A stretch of 64,000 nucleotides of DNA, taken from Nansenia antarctica (lineage: Eukaryota > Chordata > Actinopteri > Argentiniformes > Microstomatidae). A model generated the notes under the pieces. The model saw nothing but the letters and a program-made list of their open reading frames with translations. It ran no database searches and had not been told where the DNA came from. Positions 11,669 through 22,076 of this stretch are shown in pieces. The translations under genes and the position numbers were made by a program. The stretch covers positions 24,102,629-24,166,628 of the forward strand of contig OZ022351.1 of assembly GCA_963989245.1 (NCBI GenBank), read 5' to 3'. The first letter of the stretch is position 1. Each line of letters starts with the position of its first letter.

Positions 11669-14600
11669 GCACACACCCACCCACACACACCCACACCCAC
11701 ACACAGACACACACACACACGCACACGCACGCTTCGATTTGAATTAAAGTCTGCTACATTTGCACAGTATTGCATCTTACCTAAGCTTCCAGTCACTGCA
11801 GTGCGCACCAATTTATCAATCTGGTACCGCAGCTTTTGGTCCAAAGGACGCATCTTCTCCAGGACCTGTTAGAAGAGTATTACATATTACACTCCACAAC
11901 AACCCACTTCCTTTTATGGTCTTTATCCCAGGTCCTGGCCAAAGAAATACTGGAATTCTGTCATGGCTTTCTCAGTGTTTGTAATCATCTTAAGCCCCTA
12001 GTGGGCCAACCTGGATTGGCTCCCAAATTCAAGACAGCGGCCAAAGAGTAATAATATTGTTATTCTAGCATTCTCCCACCGTTCTTCTAACATGTTCCCA
12101 CTTGCCCAGAGATCTTTGTGTCAGGTGCCTCATCATACAGTTATTAAACAATTAATAATAGTCATAATCATCAGTCAATAGTTATCACACTGCCAAAACC
12201 AACTGGGCCACCAGCTGGTTATGGTTAAAGAGGATAATTTGACTAAACAAAACAGCATTTCTTTTGAAAAATTATTCGCATTTATCATCAGGATCTTACT
12301 GTTCTAACGGTGACCAATCTGTGTAGGGCACCATTTTCCTTCAAACTACCACCCTCTGTTTTGATGCTCATCAGGTGATTGACATCTTGCAGATAAAACA
12401 ACAGAAGCTGATATCGCAGGTCCAGAAATGACAAGCCCTGGAAAGAGAGTGGCATAAAATGACATTACTCAATAGAAGCATACACAAAAGTATTGAAAGT
12501 TTAGTCCATAGAAAGGCTTGCAACATCTCTATACTCAAGTGAACCTTCCATACCTTTGAAGTATGGAATGCTCCGTCTTGGACCCTCTTTAGCAGATCTC
12601 GAACATGACTTGTAACTCCAGCCACCTAGGATAGAACACCATAGAAATAGAAGATTAATTATATTTCTATGGCCAGGACACCCGTCTCTGAGAGACTAGC
12701 ATAGCAGGAGAGTCTGTTTGAGGGCCGGCTAGATAACATGTTGTCACGAGACTTCAGAGTAGGCTAGTTAAACGAGGATGGGAGGACAGTACAGTATTGT
12801 TGCCATTGTTGATGAAAACAAGCATTGTGATTAGTCATATGAGGCGCTCAAAGCTGTGACTTGATGATAACGTCAAATGTTAAATCACTTATTATGGCAG
12901 TCCTACGATGCAGTCGATTTGTGTGTCACATTCCCTTGACGATGTTTGTAGTTGTGAGAACTATATTTCTCAGCACAGGGCAGAAATAATCACAATCGAT
13001 CACAAAATAAATACTTTTTAAAAATATATACGGTACAGGCCAAAAGTTTGGACACACCTTCTCATTCAATGCGTTTCCTTTATTTTCATGACTATTTGGT
13101 ACATTGTAGATTCTCACTGAAGGCATCAAAACTATGAATGAACACATAGGAATTATGTATTTAACAAAAGTGTGAAATAACTCTAAATATGTCTTATATT
13201 TTAGATTCCTCAAAGTAGCCACCCTTTGCTTTTTTGTTGTTAATAAACTATATAATAATAATATTAAATATAATATGTGTTAATAATAATATGTTATTAT
13301 ATATATATATATTTAATATTATTATTATATATTTTATTAACAACAACAAACATTTATTTGATTAACAACAACAAAGCAAAGGGTGGCTACTTTGAGGAAT
13401 CACACTTTTTTGTTAAGTACATCATTCCACATGTTCATTCATAGTTTTGATGCCTTCAGTGAGAATCTACAATGTAAATAGTCATGAAAATAAAGGAAAC
13501 ACATTGAATGAGAAGGTGTGTCCAAACTTTTGGCCTGTACTGTATATACTTATTTTTGATTAGCAGATCTGGCTTGGATTGAACTGGACAGAGCGATGGG
13601 AGAATGTGCTCGCAATTTCATTGGATGTTACATTCCAAGAAACCCCCCCCCCACACACACACCACATGCCTGTAGAAGGGTTGTTTGTTGTTACATATCG
13701 TTGCGTAACATCTAGTTTTTTCAACGATAACCTTAAGGAACAACTGTTCCAAACTACGATAGCGTCGATAACAAGTTATTGCGAGACTAACCTATTTGAG
13801 ACCGCACAGCCTGGTGAAATACTCTGTAGGAAGTAGCTACACGTGAGGTGGAACCCCGTTTAAACCAATCAAATATGTAATGCCTTCATCGAATTCCGTT
13901 TTTCCTTCAATGTTGCAAGCTAGCATCTAGCTACAGGAGACTAATTGTTGGTAGATTATCAACGTTAAAAGACTAGCAATGATAAAGGCCTGGGTTCTAG
14001 GCCCTGGACAATCTAGACAACTTGATGGCAGCTACTAGATTGTAAAATATGCAATATTGAAATACAACTGTGAACATTTCTAAACCTGCTAACTGCGACA
14101 CTTTAATCAATGTGCACCAAATACTATGTGCAATATGACAACCCTCGTGCACATAAGGTTCAGAGATAGGAAAAGTTAGGATATTTATAGCATAGCATAG
14201 AGTACAGCACAGTGTTTTATTGTATAGTATAGTAGTATAGTATAGTGGATAGTGTACATAGCCTTTATTTATGTCAACCAGCTCTTTTCCCTCTTTTATT
14301 TTACCCTTGGCTCTCTTGTTTTTAGTCTTTTTTCCTAGCACCAGGGGAGCCCCCCCTCCTAAATGTCGTTGTATGGTACCTGTACTGTATTAATGACAAT
14401 AAAGACCATTCATTCATTCATTCATTCATTCATATAGGACTCCATAGATTGTGTTAGACACAGTATTGGTTGTATTGGTTGAGAAGCTGGTAGAAAATAT
14501 CTATTTCAAACCTGTTCAGTGAGACTGTTCAATAGGCGCACTGCATTGGGACCATCACTATCAATCAGATCCTGAAAGAAAATAACAATAAAATGTAAAG

Positions 14601-14824
14601 CTGCTTTCACCGGCTAGACAGATCTCACATGCCAGTCCACAGCAGTAGCGAGAAAAACTGTAATAATAAATCAATTCAAGACACCGATTAGAGAAATGGC
14701 TACATTAATATTACGTCTCTTGGAACGGCACATGACATCTGTGAATAACAAATAATCCTAACTGTATATGATATGAAAACATCTAAAAAACAAAACTCAC
14801 GTTTTCACTTAAGGTAGCCGCCAT
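8487..14824 (-). CDS. ngdn: Neuroguidin (Sas10/Utp3/Lcp5-domain protein), complete
   Basis: Ten coding exons in minus-strand order: 14824-14801, 14571-14512, 12625-12554, 12437-12300, 11865-11781, 11581-11529, 11427-11310, 10128-9954, 9665-9515, 8585-8487. They add to 975 bases (324 residues plus TAA), close to the human length of about 315. All borders are AG/GT with agreeing phases. It starts MAATLSEN at 14824. The Sas10/Utp3 domain holds the DLRYQLLLFYLQDVNHLMS helix and RPLDQKLRYQIDKLVRTAVT; then follow an acidic segment (SESEDSDDEED), KKYVPPKIAPMHY, the RSSVIQELRQQYSDAPEEIR block, MMVRLAVPKKE, FSDISALTGGEAQ and a lysine-rich tail (PKKKKKLMKKKTKRK). Neuroguidin is a nucleolar small-subunit processome factor and is also described as an eIF4E- and CPEB-binding translational regulator. 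It is divergent to cebpe and convergent to pabpn1. Introns carry several MITEs and LINE tails. Identity is very secure. Confidence 0.5.
8665..8771 (+). mobile_element. LINE 3' tail with (ATTC)n, copy 1
   Basis: Contains AATTTCGTTGTTTGGTACCT, GTACTATATCAATGACAAAT and AAAGACC followed by (ATTC)n. The same tail recurs at 14215-14432, 18940-19172 and 20893-21092, always on the plus strand. The pattern (TTTCGTTG...ATGACAATAAAG plus short tandem tail) is that of CR1/L2-clade LINE 3' ends or SINEs that borrow them. Lies in the last intron of ngdn. Confidence 0.5.
8772..8905. mobile_element. SINE-tail repeat (V-type), copy 1
   Basis: ACATTTACATTTAGCAGATG and CTTTCATCCAAAGCGACTTA, followed by GTAAGTGAATCATC and CAGGGGCCATTGGCAGTC. 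It is shared with 10168-10330 and 32785-32960, and the first part is the reverse complement of the CTTTGGATAAAAG tail of the tRNA-SINEs in this window. Confidence 0.5.
9210..9352. mobile_element. Short palindromic MITE
   Basis: Inverted repeat ACAAGGCTTAAGCCTAGTCC ... ACTAGGCTTAAGCCTTGTCT, with the second arm continuing into GTGAAACCGGCCC. The left end merges with three GGGGTTA units at about 9217-9236. Intronic in ngdn. Confidence 0.5.
10168..10330. mobile_element. SINE-tail repeat (V-type), copy 2
   Basis: ACATTTACATTTTTGGCATT then TAGCAGACGCCTTATTCTAA, AGCGACTTACAATCAATACA, and the CCAGGGGCCATTGGCAGTCT block shared with copies 1 and 3. Begins 40 bases upstream (on the ngdn strand) of the exon at 9954-10128. 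Confidence 0.5.
10331..10638. other. ngdn intron segment without recognisable content
   Basis: AT-rich unique sequence with a short (AT)n/(GA) tract at 10340-10378. Nothing else seen. Confidence 0.5.
10639..11131. mobile_element. MITE with about 70-bp terminal inverted repeats
   Basis: The left end GGGGCCTGTAGCATAAAGAT, continuing AGACCCAGTCTTAGACATAG, is matched in reverse by the right end CTAAGTCTAAGACTGGGTCT and ATCTTTATGCGACCGGTCCC. The arms also share TCTTGCTATAGACTA. The 350-bp core has no transposase. A target duplication is not obvious. Intronic in ngdn. Confidence 0.5.
11612..11742. repeat. (CA)n microsatellite
   Basis: About 55 CA units with CG, CC and AG interruptions, starting 31 bases upstream (gene sense) of the short ngdn exon 11529-11581, i.e. 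close to its splice acceptor on the minus strand. Confidence 0.5.
13029..13544. mobile_element. Large fold-back element with Tc1-like termini
   Basis: Two arms of about 200 bases are inverted copies: CCAAAAGTTTGGACACACCT at 13040 versus AGGTGTGTCCAAACTTTTGG at 13514, and CAAAGTAGCCACCCTTTGCT at 13211 versus its complement at 13375. The loop is AT-rich (TATATA, AATAATAAT). Outer ends are TACGGTACAGGCC / GGCCTGTACTGTA next to TA dinucleotides, as in Tc1/mariner families. There is no transposase. Transcribed within ngdn intron 2, it would form a very long RNA hairpin. Confidence 0.5.
13545..14214. other. ngdn intron 2, remainder
   Basis: Unique AT-rich sequence. One short palindrome-like block with TAGTATAGTATAGT at about 14215. 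No exon seen. Confidence 0.5.
14215..14432 (+). mobile_element. LINE 3' tail with (ATTC)n, copy 2
   Basis: GTGGATAGTGTACATAGCCT, TTATTTATGTCAACCAGCTC, CACCAGGGGAGCCCCCCCTC, GTACCTGTACTGTATTAATG and ACAATAAAGACC plus (ATTC)n. Longest shared stretch is with the copies at 18940 and 20893. Confidence 0.5.
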
Positions 14825-15496
14825 TTTGCAAGTAAGGACGCTGCTAAGGGACAATCAAGTTGTTGTGCGTTTTCTCATAGTACTGCGATTCTGGAAAATG
14901 TAATACACAAAATAAACAATGCTTGGGCAATATATGGATATTTGAAAAAAGTGTATTATATCTGGTATAAGCTGCAACGTTTGCAGGAAAAGTGCTATAA
15001 AAAAATAAAGGTTATTATTATTATTATTATTATGATATTACCCAGAGCCCAATGTTTTGCATAAAAATGTCAGTGTTTTTTATTTGGGGGGGATGAACGA
15101 ATTAAGAGAGGAAGAGAAAAAGAAAAAAATGAGAGAGAGATAGAGAGATAAACAGAGATAGAGACAGAGAGAGAGAGAGAGAAGGAGGAGGGGGGGGGGG
15201 TAGAGGAAGTGATGGTGTGATGATGAGAGGGAGCACCTGTCTCTTTAGACCATTTCAGACCAGCCACACATTGAAGGAGGAACATACAAGAGAAGAAGTA
15301 ACATACACGAGATACACAGAGAAAGCAGGCTCAGGGGTAAGTCCATATTCTTTAGGAAAAGTTTTGAGAACATGTTAATTATTTGGTGCAGTTCCTGAGT
15401 GTTTTATTCCATAACAACACATCTACCATCATTATTACTAAGCACTATGAATGACAAAGTGATGTCGTTCATTCTGTGTGTCTGAACCCCCAACAG
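14825..15496. promoter_or_regulatory. Divergent intergenic region between ngdn and cebpe
   Basis: The two start codons are only 672 bases apart on opposite strands. A probable 5'-UTR exon of cebpe ends at 15335, before GTAAGT at 15336, and the coding exon follows a CCCCAACAG acceptor at 15496. A (GA)n tract (about 15130-15190) with a run of G lies upstream of the inferred cebpe start. No TATA box is obvious for ngdn. The assignment is from gene arrangement only. Confidence 0.5.
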
Positions 15497-16494
15497 ATGT
15501 CTGAATCTCAGCAGCCTTCCGTGATTCAGGGGTACAACAATCCTTCTGCCTCTCTACCGTTCTCCTCCTTTAGTCACTCCTCTTCTCCCTCTACCACCAC
15601 CACCCTGGCACAGAACCCTAGTGTCTCAAACCCAGCCCTTGATAACATGCCTCAAATGGACGGGGTTCTCTACAGCCAGTCTCTGGGGGCTCAGGGTCAG
15701 GGCCTCAGGGCCGGCATCGACCGGGTGGCGGAGCAGATGATGGGACTGTCGTACCTGTCGTACGGACCTCCCCATAACACACCGACCACGGAGACTTTCG
15801 GCCAACACAATCACATACCAGCGCAGCAGGTATGTGAGATCAGATGTGAACTTTCTAATGTATCCAAATGGAATTTCCACCATAGCCTACTGTGCACAAC
15901 GTGCAGAGGGTTGATTTGGAAAATTCAGCAACATGTTATGCTCTGTTTGTGCACAGACTTATAATCTATATGTGGTCCTCTTTGGCTCGTTGGTAGTTGG
16001 TAGAGTGTGGTGCTGACAATGCTTAGGTTGTGGGTTCGGTTCCCACTGCGACCATATATACTGAACAATGTTATGCACTCACTGCAATGTGAGTCGCTTT
16101 GTGTCAGCTAAATGGCACATATTATTATATTACTACAGTATTTGTCTTTCTCTCCTACATCCCTCCTCCTGTCTGTCTTCTCCAGGGGTTTTCTCCATTC
16201 CTCCTGCCCCCTCCCCCTGGTCCCCTGCGTACCTCCATGCATAAGAGAGGCCTCAGGAAGGACAGCACAGAGTACCGTCAGAGGCGGGAGAGAAACAACG
16301 TGGCTGTGAGGAAGAGCCGGGACAAGGCCAGGCGGCGCATCCAGCTCACACACCAACGGGCTCTGCAGCTTCAGGAGGAGAACCGCAGGCTGCAGGTGCT
16401 GATAGGGCAACTCACACAAGAACTGGACACTCTCAAGCACATCTTATCACAGCGCCACCTACGGCCTATGGGCGAGAACGCCACCAGCTGCTGA
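15497..16494 (+). CDS. cebpe: C/EBP-family bZIP transcription factor (C/EBP-epsilon or fish C/EBP1 type)
   Basis: Two coding exons, 15497-15829 and 16186-16494, give 213 residues. The start ATG is the first codon after a splice acceptor. The N-terminal half is rich in S, P and T with MDGVLYSQSLGA and GIDRVAEQMMGLSYLSYG as possible activation-domain blocks. The C-terminal exon holds the bZIP: basic region EYRQRRERNNVAVRKSRDKA (the RNNxAVRKSRDKA signature of C/EBP) and a zipper with leucines in LQLQEENRRLQVLIGQLTQE and LDTLKHIL. It would bind CCAAT-box-like sites as a dimer in the nucleus. CEBPE drives granulocyte maturation in mammals, and the neighbours (pabpn1, ngdn, slc22a17, myh) match the human CEBPE region, which is why I prefer this name; fish C/EBP1 is the alternative. 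The coding intron carries an HpaI-like SINE. Confidence 0.5.
15976..16122 (+). mobile_element. HpaI-like tRNA-derived SINE
   Basis: Box A-like TTGGCTCGTTGGTAGTTGGT, box B GGGTTCGGTTCCCAC, then TATACTGAACAATGTTATGC, ACTCACTGCAATGTGAGTCG and a GTCAGCTAAATGGCA tail. This order is that of HpaI-type SINEs known from salmonoid and related fishes. Inside the single coding intron of cebpe. Confidence 0.5.
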
Positions 16495-17030
16495 GCAGAA
16501 AGTGAGCAACTAAAGCCTAGCCAAGCCAACTGTTTTTTTTTTTTTTTAAATAGATGTGAAGTATAGTTGAGGTATATCACAATCATGATTGTAAAAAGCA
16601 GCAGCGGCACTTTGTCTTTTATGGGGTTACTCCCTCGAACAAGTTGAGCAGAACTTCTGGGTTTCTGTCAAGACAACAAATAAGAATTTTAAGTGATTTA
16701 AAATTCCTGTATTGTCTTTAATGAGGCAAAAGATTTAAGGACACTACCTACCTGGTGTTTTCTTAGACATTACATGGAACGATTTGTTGCCCAACCTGAT
16801 TACCCAATATCCTATGGTTTGTATGGGCTTCAATGAGATGTATTCACCACAAAATAAAATGTAACTGTTGTGTGCCAATTTAGTTGGGATTACGTGGACT
16901 AAATGCTAGGTAGTTGATACCACTGATTAAAGAGGAATGTAAGTGTGCCGTGAAAGAAAGCGTTACTAAATTGATTACTATACTGTTCTTCAATTAACAT
17001 TTCTTGAATAAAGTAAATTTTCTATGGTTC
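16495..17030 (+). other. cebpe: cebpe 3' untranslated region
   Basis: No coding signal after the TGA at 16492-16494. Candidate poly(A) signals are AATAAA at about 16853 and 17008. A poly-T run lies at 16533-16547. Confidence 0.5.
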
Positions 17031-17238
17031 AATCTCACATGTCTGATTTTCAGGTACTTTGCTAGGACCAATAATAGATCTAGAAGAAGCAAACCTTTGA
17101 AGTGAACAAAAGTTTGTAGTGAATACAATACATCAATTGTCTTTATTGAATTGTGCCTCATAGAATGTACATTAGCCCACTCTCCTTACTGCTTTACATC
17201 TAACATGTCTCAATGAATCAGAATGAGATGTCGTGAGC

Positions 17239-17473
17239 TTAGAATTATAAGGTTCTATCTCCGTTTAGGGTAGTTCAGAGATATTGAGCATCAATGTTTT
17301 TACATTCCATTATGTTTTGTGAGATGGAACCTTTGTATTTGATGAATTACTTACTCAAAAATGTCAACATTTTTAAAATAACACCACACAGGCATTAATA
17401 AACACCTAATGGATCAGATTATGTAAAAAACTCAATTTTGACCAAAAATGGAGATAGAACCTTATAATTCTAA
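17239..17473. mobile_element. MITE whose terminal repeat is the monomer of the satellite at 23.6-27.3 kb
   Basis: A 235-bp element bounded by perfect 24-bp inverted repeats: TTAGAATTATAAGGTTCTAT+CTCC at the left and GGAG+ATAGAACCTTATAATTCTAA at the right. The sub-terminal CGTTTAGGGTAGTTCAGAGA and TATTGAGC also reappear, inverted, just before the satellite at 23612-23640. No coding capacity, no clear target duplication. Confidence 0.5.
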
Positions 17474-18418
17474 CGTCACAATGTGCCTAACAATCTCCTA
17501 CTATTTGGTCACTTCAGGGCAGCATTAACATTCACTGTCTGCCAATACCGTTACAAACAGGCACCATGACTTAGGGGGTTTTATGGAGAATAAGCAGAGC
17601 CGTCTATGTAGGCTGGGTAAGATTTCAACACATCATGGAACAGAGACAGAGAGATAGCATCAGAGACCTCGAGCCTTGCTGTGGCGACGATTACAGATAG
17701 ATAGGAAACAAGAGGCCACACGCCTCCACTTGAGCTACACATCGAATATAGTATCTATATGTATTTCCAGGATATGACAACAATGCAAATGAAAATGGTT
17801 AGAGGCTTTGTGTGAAAGACACTATTCTTCACCCCGATGATGGTCTGTTGACCTGGAATTGGAATGTTGGTATTTTTACACATAAATGTTAAGTAGGAAG
17901 AAAGCCAGCATGTTCATGTTGTTTTCCTTTTCTATGTATGGACACTATTATTGAAAGGGGTTAGGTTAGTATTTGACTATGTGAGACATAGGGGCAGCCT
18001 GTGAGTGGCTCCTATGATTGTGTTTGTGTTTGTAAAAGGAGAGAGGGAGAAAGTGAAAGAGAGATGGCTGTATAGTTATGGCTGTGTGTTAGAAGTGTTC
18101 TTATGGCTGTAAAGTTCACATGTCTGGGGATGTTGAAATGACCATCGATGTGTCAGTGGGGCAATCTGTGGTCCCAGGACTGCAACGTCTCCACAGAATG
18201 AAGAAAGAAAACAGTATTTCACCTCATCACCTCAAGTTACTCAACACCTAGTATGTTTGAAAGAGATATACTATGCTCTCAACTACACAATAAATGGAAG
18301 GGGTATTTTGCAACTTTAAAATCCTCTTATACAAACTATTTTACAAGAAACAACACTTACTTACATGAATACCTTTTGATTTAACAATCAAGCAAGACTC
18401 TCCTTGGTTAATACATAA
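17474..18418. other. Intergenic, nothing recognised
   Basis: Mostly unique AT-rich sequence. No ORF, RNA gene or repeat family that I can support. Confidence 0.5.
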
Positions 18419-19116
18419 TATACAGTCATGTGAAAAAGATAGGACACCCCATCAAAACCTTTGTCTTTTTCAACATATTTAAACATATGGACATTTGATT
18501 TTCATTTGAACAATATTGAGAGTATATTAATATAACTAAACAATAAACTATAATAATAATAACAACAATAATATAAATATAATATAAATAAACAATAAAA
18601 CTGAAAACATTTATTATAAAAAAATAATAATAATAATGTAATGTAATTAATAGAAATGCAATTTTCTTGTGAGGAAAAAGTTAGGACACCTTCACATTTA
18701 TTACTACTGAAAATGCCTAAAATTAGAATCAAGTGCGCCACATCAGGTACAAATTATTAGAACATCGTTAAGAGAGGATTTTGGAGGAGCCTGTTTTATT
18801 TCAACATCAGACATTTAGTTTGGTTTGTTGAAGTAAGTGGTACATTTTCAAGCCTGCAAACTGTGACACTTTAAAATAATGTGAAAAAATACTTTCTTGT
18901 GAAATATGACAACCCTAGTTGACTATCTGTGCAGTATAGTACAGTGGATTGTGTACATAGCCTCTATTGATGTAAACCAGCTCCTTACCTTCTTGTGATT
19001 TTATGCATCTATGCTTTTTCCAAAATGTGTTTCTTTTTCCTTTCCTAAACACCAGGGGAGCCTCCCCTCCTCAATTTCGTTGTTTGGTACCTGTACTGTA
19101 GCAATGACAAATAAAG

Positions 19117-19174
<58 letters not shown>

Positions 19175-19830
19175 CCCATGGTAAGATAAAAAGATCTCTC
19201 TGTGGCCTTCAGAAAGAAGGTTCTAGATGTGCATGAGTCTGGGAAGGGATTTAAAAAGATGTCCAGAAAATAATTTACAAGTGGAGAACATTTAAAAAAA
19301 AATGCTTTGTTGCATCAGGGTCTGGCCAGCTCACCATCAAAGATTCCACTATAAATTCTTAATTGTATCAGAGTGTGCTTGAGGAAAATGTGAGACCATC
19401 TGTCCAAAAATGTAAGCTGAAGTGGATGTGGACCATGATGCAACAAGACAATGACCCAAAACATTCCAGTAAATCCAAGGAATGGTTCAAAAGAAAGAAA
19501 TGGAGAGTTCTGGAAAGTCAAAAGCCTGGATCAAAATGTTATTGAGATGCTGTGGGGGGATTTGAAACAGGCTGTGCATGCAAGACACTCCTCAAACATC
19601 ACACAGCTGAAAGGATTCTGCATGGAGGAGTGGGAAAAACCTTCTCCCAGTCGCTGTCAGAGACTGGTGGACAGTTATAGGAAACGTCTAATTGAGTTAT
19701 GTCAGCCAAACGGGGCAATAGCTTTAGGCCATAGGGTGTCCTAACCTTGTCCTCAGTAGAAATTGGCATCTTTGTAAAAGATTTTGTTAAATAAATGATA
19801 ACAAAGTATTTTTTTTTCATTGTTTTTGGT
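18419..19830 (+). mobile_element. Decayed Tc1-like transposon
   Basis: The left end has TACAGTCATGTGAAAAAGAT followed by AGGACACCCC; the right part has AGGGTGTCCTAACC. Plus-strand transposase debris includes KKVLDVHESGKGFKKMS (about 19213), then WTMMQQDNDPKHSSKS (the second aspartate of the DDE triad), and IEMLWGDLKQAVHARH with the glutamate of the triad. Stops and frameshifts break it, and AT-rich sequence plus a LINE tail (18940-19172) are inserted in its left half. Confidence 0.5.
18940..19172 (+). mobile_element. LINE 3' tail with (TCTA)n, copy 3
   Basis: Same tail as copy 2 (GTGGATTGTGTACATAGCCT; CACCAGGGGAGCCTCCCCTC; TTGTTTGGTACCTGTACTGT) but ending in about 15 TCTA units instead of ATTC. 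Nested in the Tc1 remnant. Confidence 0.5.
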
Positions 19831-20872
19831 TCAATTGCATCACCTTCATCTATATATATTGTTTGAAAGAGTACACAGCCCGTCTGGCACTAACTCCCAT
19901 CTCATGCTGGGCCAGCAGCATGGCCTTTGGGCCCACTGTCCCCAAGCAGGCCCACAATCCACTGCCCCGTCATTCACTGGAAGTGTTATCAATCAATCAA
20001 TCAATCAATAAAATATATTTGTATAACTTTTTTTCAAAACCCTCAAACTACCCACAGGAGTCTGATCAGACACATGTGGTACTTTGAGGTAGTCAAAAAA
20101 CAGTTTGCTTAGTGTCCAGTATTAATTTGGTATTCAGAAAATTACAAATGTTATGGATGAGCAAAGAAAGTCACAATTCCTTCAATTCAGCTGGGAGGTA
20201 AAAAAAAGTGTTCATAATTCATAATTAAAAAACAATATGAGTTTTCATTCATAACAAACAATATGAATGAAATATTAATGTAAACTCTTTTTTTTTTAAT
20301 GAATGAAAACTCATGAAAACTCATGAAAATAAATACATATTGTGCCTTTTTACGTTTTCAGTATTTACAACAAGAACAATACAAACAATATAAACACTGA
20401 ATACCATATATAAACAATATTAACTGGTAGGAAGAAACCTTGAGAGGAACCAGGTTCCAAGGGAGACCCTCCTCTGGCTGGTCAGGTGCTGGCTGAACAC
20501 AGTCAACTCGTTTGGAATGTGGTGCAACAGTGAATGTCTGCGTAGTAGGCTACATAGTAAAGGGCAGCATCCTGAGTATCAACAGCAGAATTATTATATT
20601 GTATCTTATACTTTCCCTTTTGATAATGGATGCATTTGTTAATTTGTAGGTTGATGCTTTGAAAATAGTTTAGGTCTCTGTGACCTCCATTTGGAGGGAG
20701 TGATTACATCGCATGTGTGACCCTATTAATCAAATACAGATGCACTAACACTGAGTCTGCCAATGGTAGGAGGGCAGATTGGCTTATTATATGAGAGAAT
20801 AAAACAACTATCGAGGTTGGGCAGCATGGCAAAAAATGTAACATAGCCCAATGACCATACTATGATACTAGT
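19831..20872. other. Intergenic with repeat scraps
   Basis: Contains an (ATCA)n run followed by a LINE-tail-like ATAAAATATATTTGTATA at 19990-20025, a repeated ACTCATGAAAACTCATG block near 20310, and a block GAAGAAACCTTGAGAGGAAC at 20432 that I take for a common fish interspersed repeat. No gene. Confidence 0.5.
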
Positions 20873-22076
20873 GGGTCATTTTTTTATACGGTGCCATTTA
20901 GTGGATTGTGTACATAGCCTTTATTTATGTAAACCAGCTCCTTACCTTCTTGTGATTTTATTCTTTTTCTAAAAGTTTTTTTTTTTTTCTTTCCTAACAC
21001 CAGGGGAGCCACCCCTCCTAAAATTTCGTTGTTTGGTACCTGTACTGTAGCAATGACAATAAAGTCCATTCATTCATTCATTCATTCATTCATTTGGACT
21101 TCATAACTTGTGAAAAATAAATTGTTGATTTATCTATATTTTAATGTTCTATTATATAAAGGACATATCTAGCTTGCTGAAAAACATAGTGGTCGAGCTC
21201 AGGCACCTACATTTTATTTTATTTAGAATACCCTCTGTAGTTGAATAGGGCGAGTGTCTCCAGAACAGAGTGGACACTAACAGGGTGGACACTAACAGGG
21301 TGGACATTTTGAGTTAAAGTTAGCCTTTAGCCTGCCTGTGTTAGCATAATGCCTAGAATGACCATGAATACTTGATGAGGAATCTAATTTGCACTAAATA
21401 CTATTTTTGGAAATTATTCAATTTGATTGATCTCCTCAATATTTAGGCATAACAGGGTGGACACGTTATGGTCAACCACATTAAACTCACTGGATAAAAA
21501 CATAAACATCAGATGGTAAAAGAGGTAGAAAATCACACAGCTTACAACATTTGAAATCCCCTCCACTGATGTGATGTCACCTCATGAGAGTGATGTGATT
21601 GAGAAATATGGTTTTCTTTTAAAAGGGACATTAACACAGCATAACAGGGTGGACAGTGATCGCAGGGACAAGCAATATTGTAAGCAAAACCTTAATTTTT
21701 TGTACAAATTTTTTTTTTTAAATGGATAAAAACTATATTTGATTTCAATAGATATTGATCAGGAAAATGAAATAATAATAACATATTTGGAAATGTATAT
21801 GTTTTTAATAATTATTTTTGGGGATTGAAGTAGAATGAACAACACTGGGGACATCCCAAATCCCATGCAAAATCAAATTTACATCTTTAACCAAAGCTTT
21901 TAAAATGTAGAAAACAACAACTTAGAAGCCCATATCATTGTATTCATAATAAATAACAATTCACTATACATGAAAAACCTAATGGAATTAGTATTTGTCC
22001 AAATTTAGACAAAATACAACATGATTTAGTACTGGGGAGTGGGGATGGAAAAGGCACCGTATTTAAAAAATGACCC
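20873..22076. mobile_element. Non-autonomous DNA transposon with GGGTCATTTTTT termini
   Basis: Terminal inverted repeats GGGTCATTTTTTTATACGGT+GCC (20873) and its counterpart GGC+ACCGTATTTAAAAAATGACCC (ending 22076). Both ends are flanked by TAGT within ATGATACTAGT-like sequence. The 1.2-kb body has no transposase but carries the motif AACAGGGTGGACA several times (about 21275, 21295, 21451, 21642). A LINE tail is nested next to the left end. Confidence 0.5.
20893..21092 (+). mobile_element. LINE 3' tail with (ATTC)n, copy 4
   Basis: GTGGATTGTGTACATAGCCT, CTTACCTTCTTGTGATTTTA, CACCAGGGGAGCCACCCCTC, GGTACCTGTACTGTAGCAAT, then (ATTC)n. Nested in the transposon at 20873-22076. Confidence 0.5.

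Noticed and set aside
11470..11853. Open frames of TH or CV repeats across (CA)n/(GT)n tracts (also at 33355-33689, 38537-38761, 2880-3161)
   Set aside because: They are translations of microsatellites with no conserved content.
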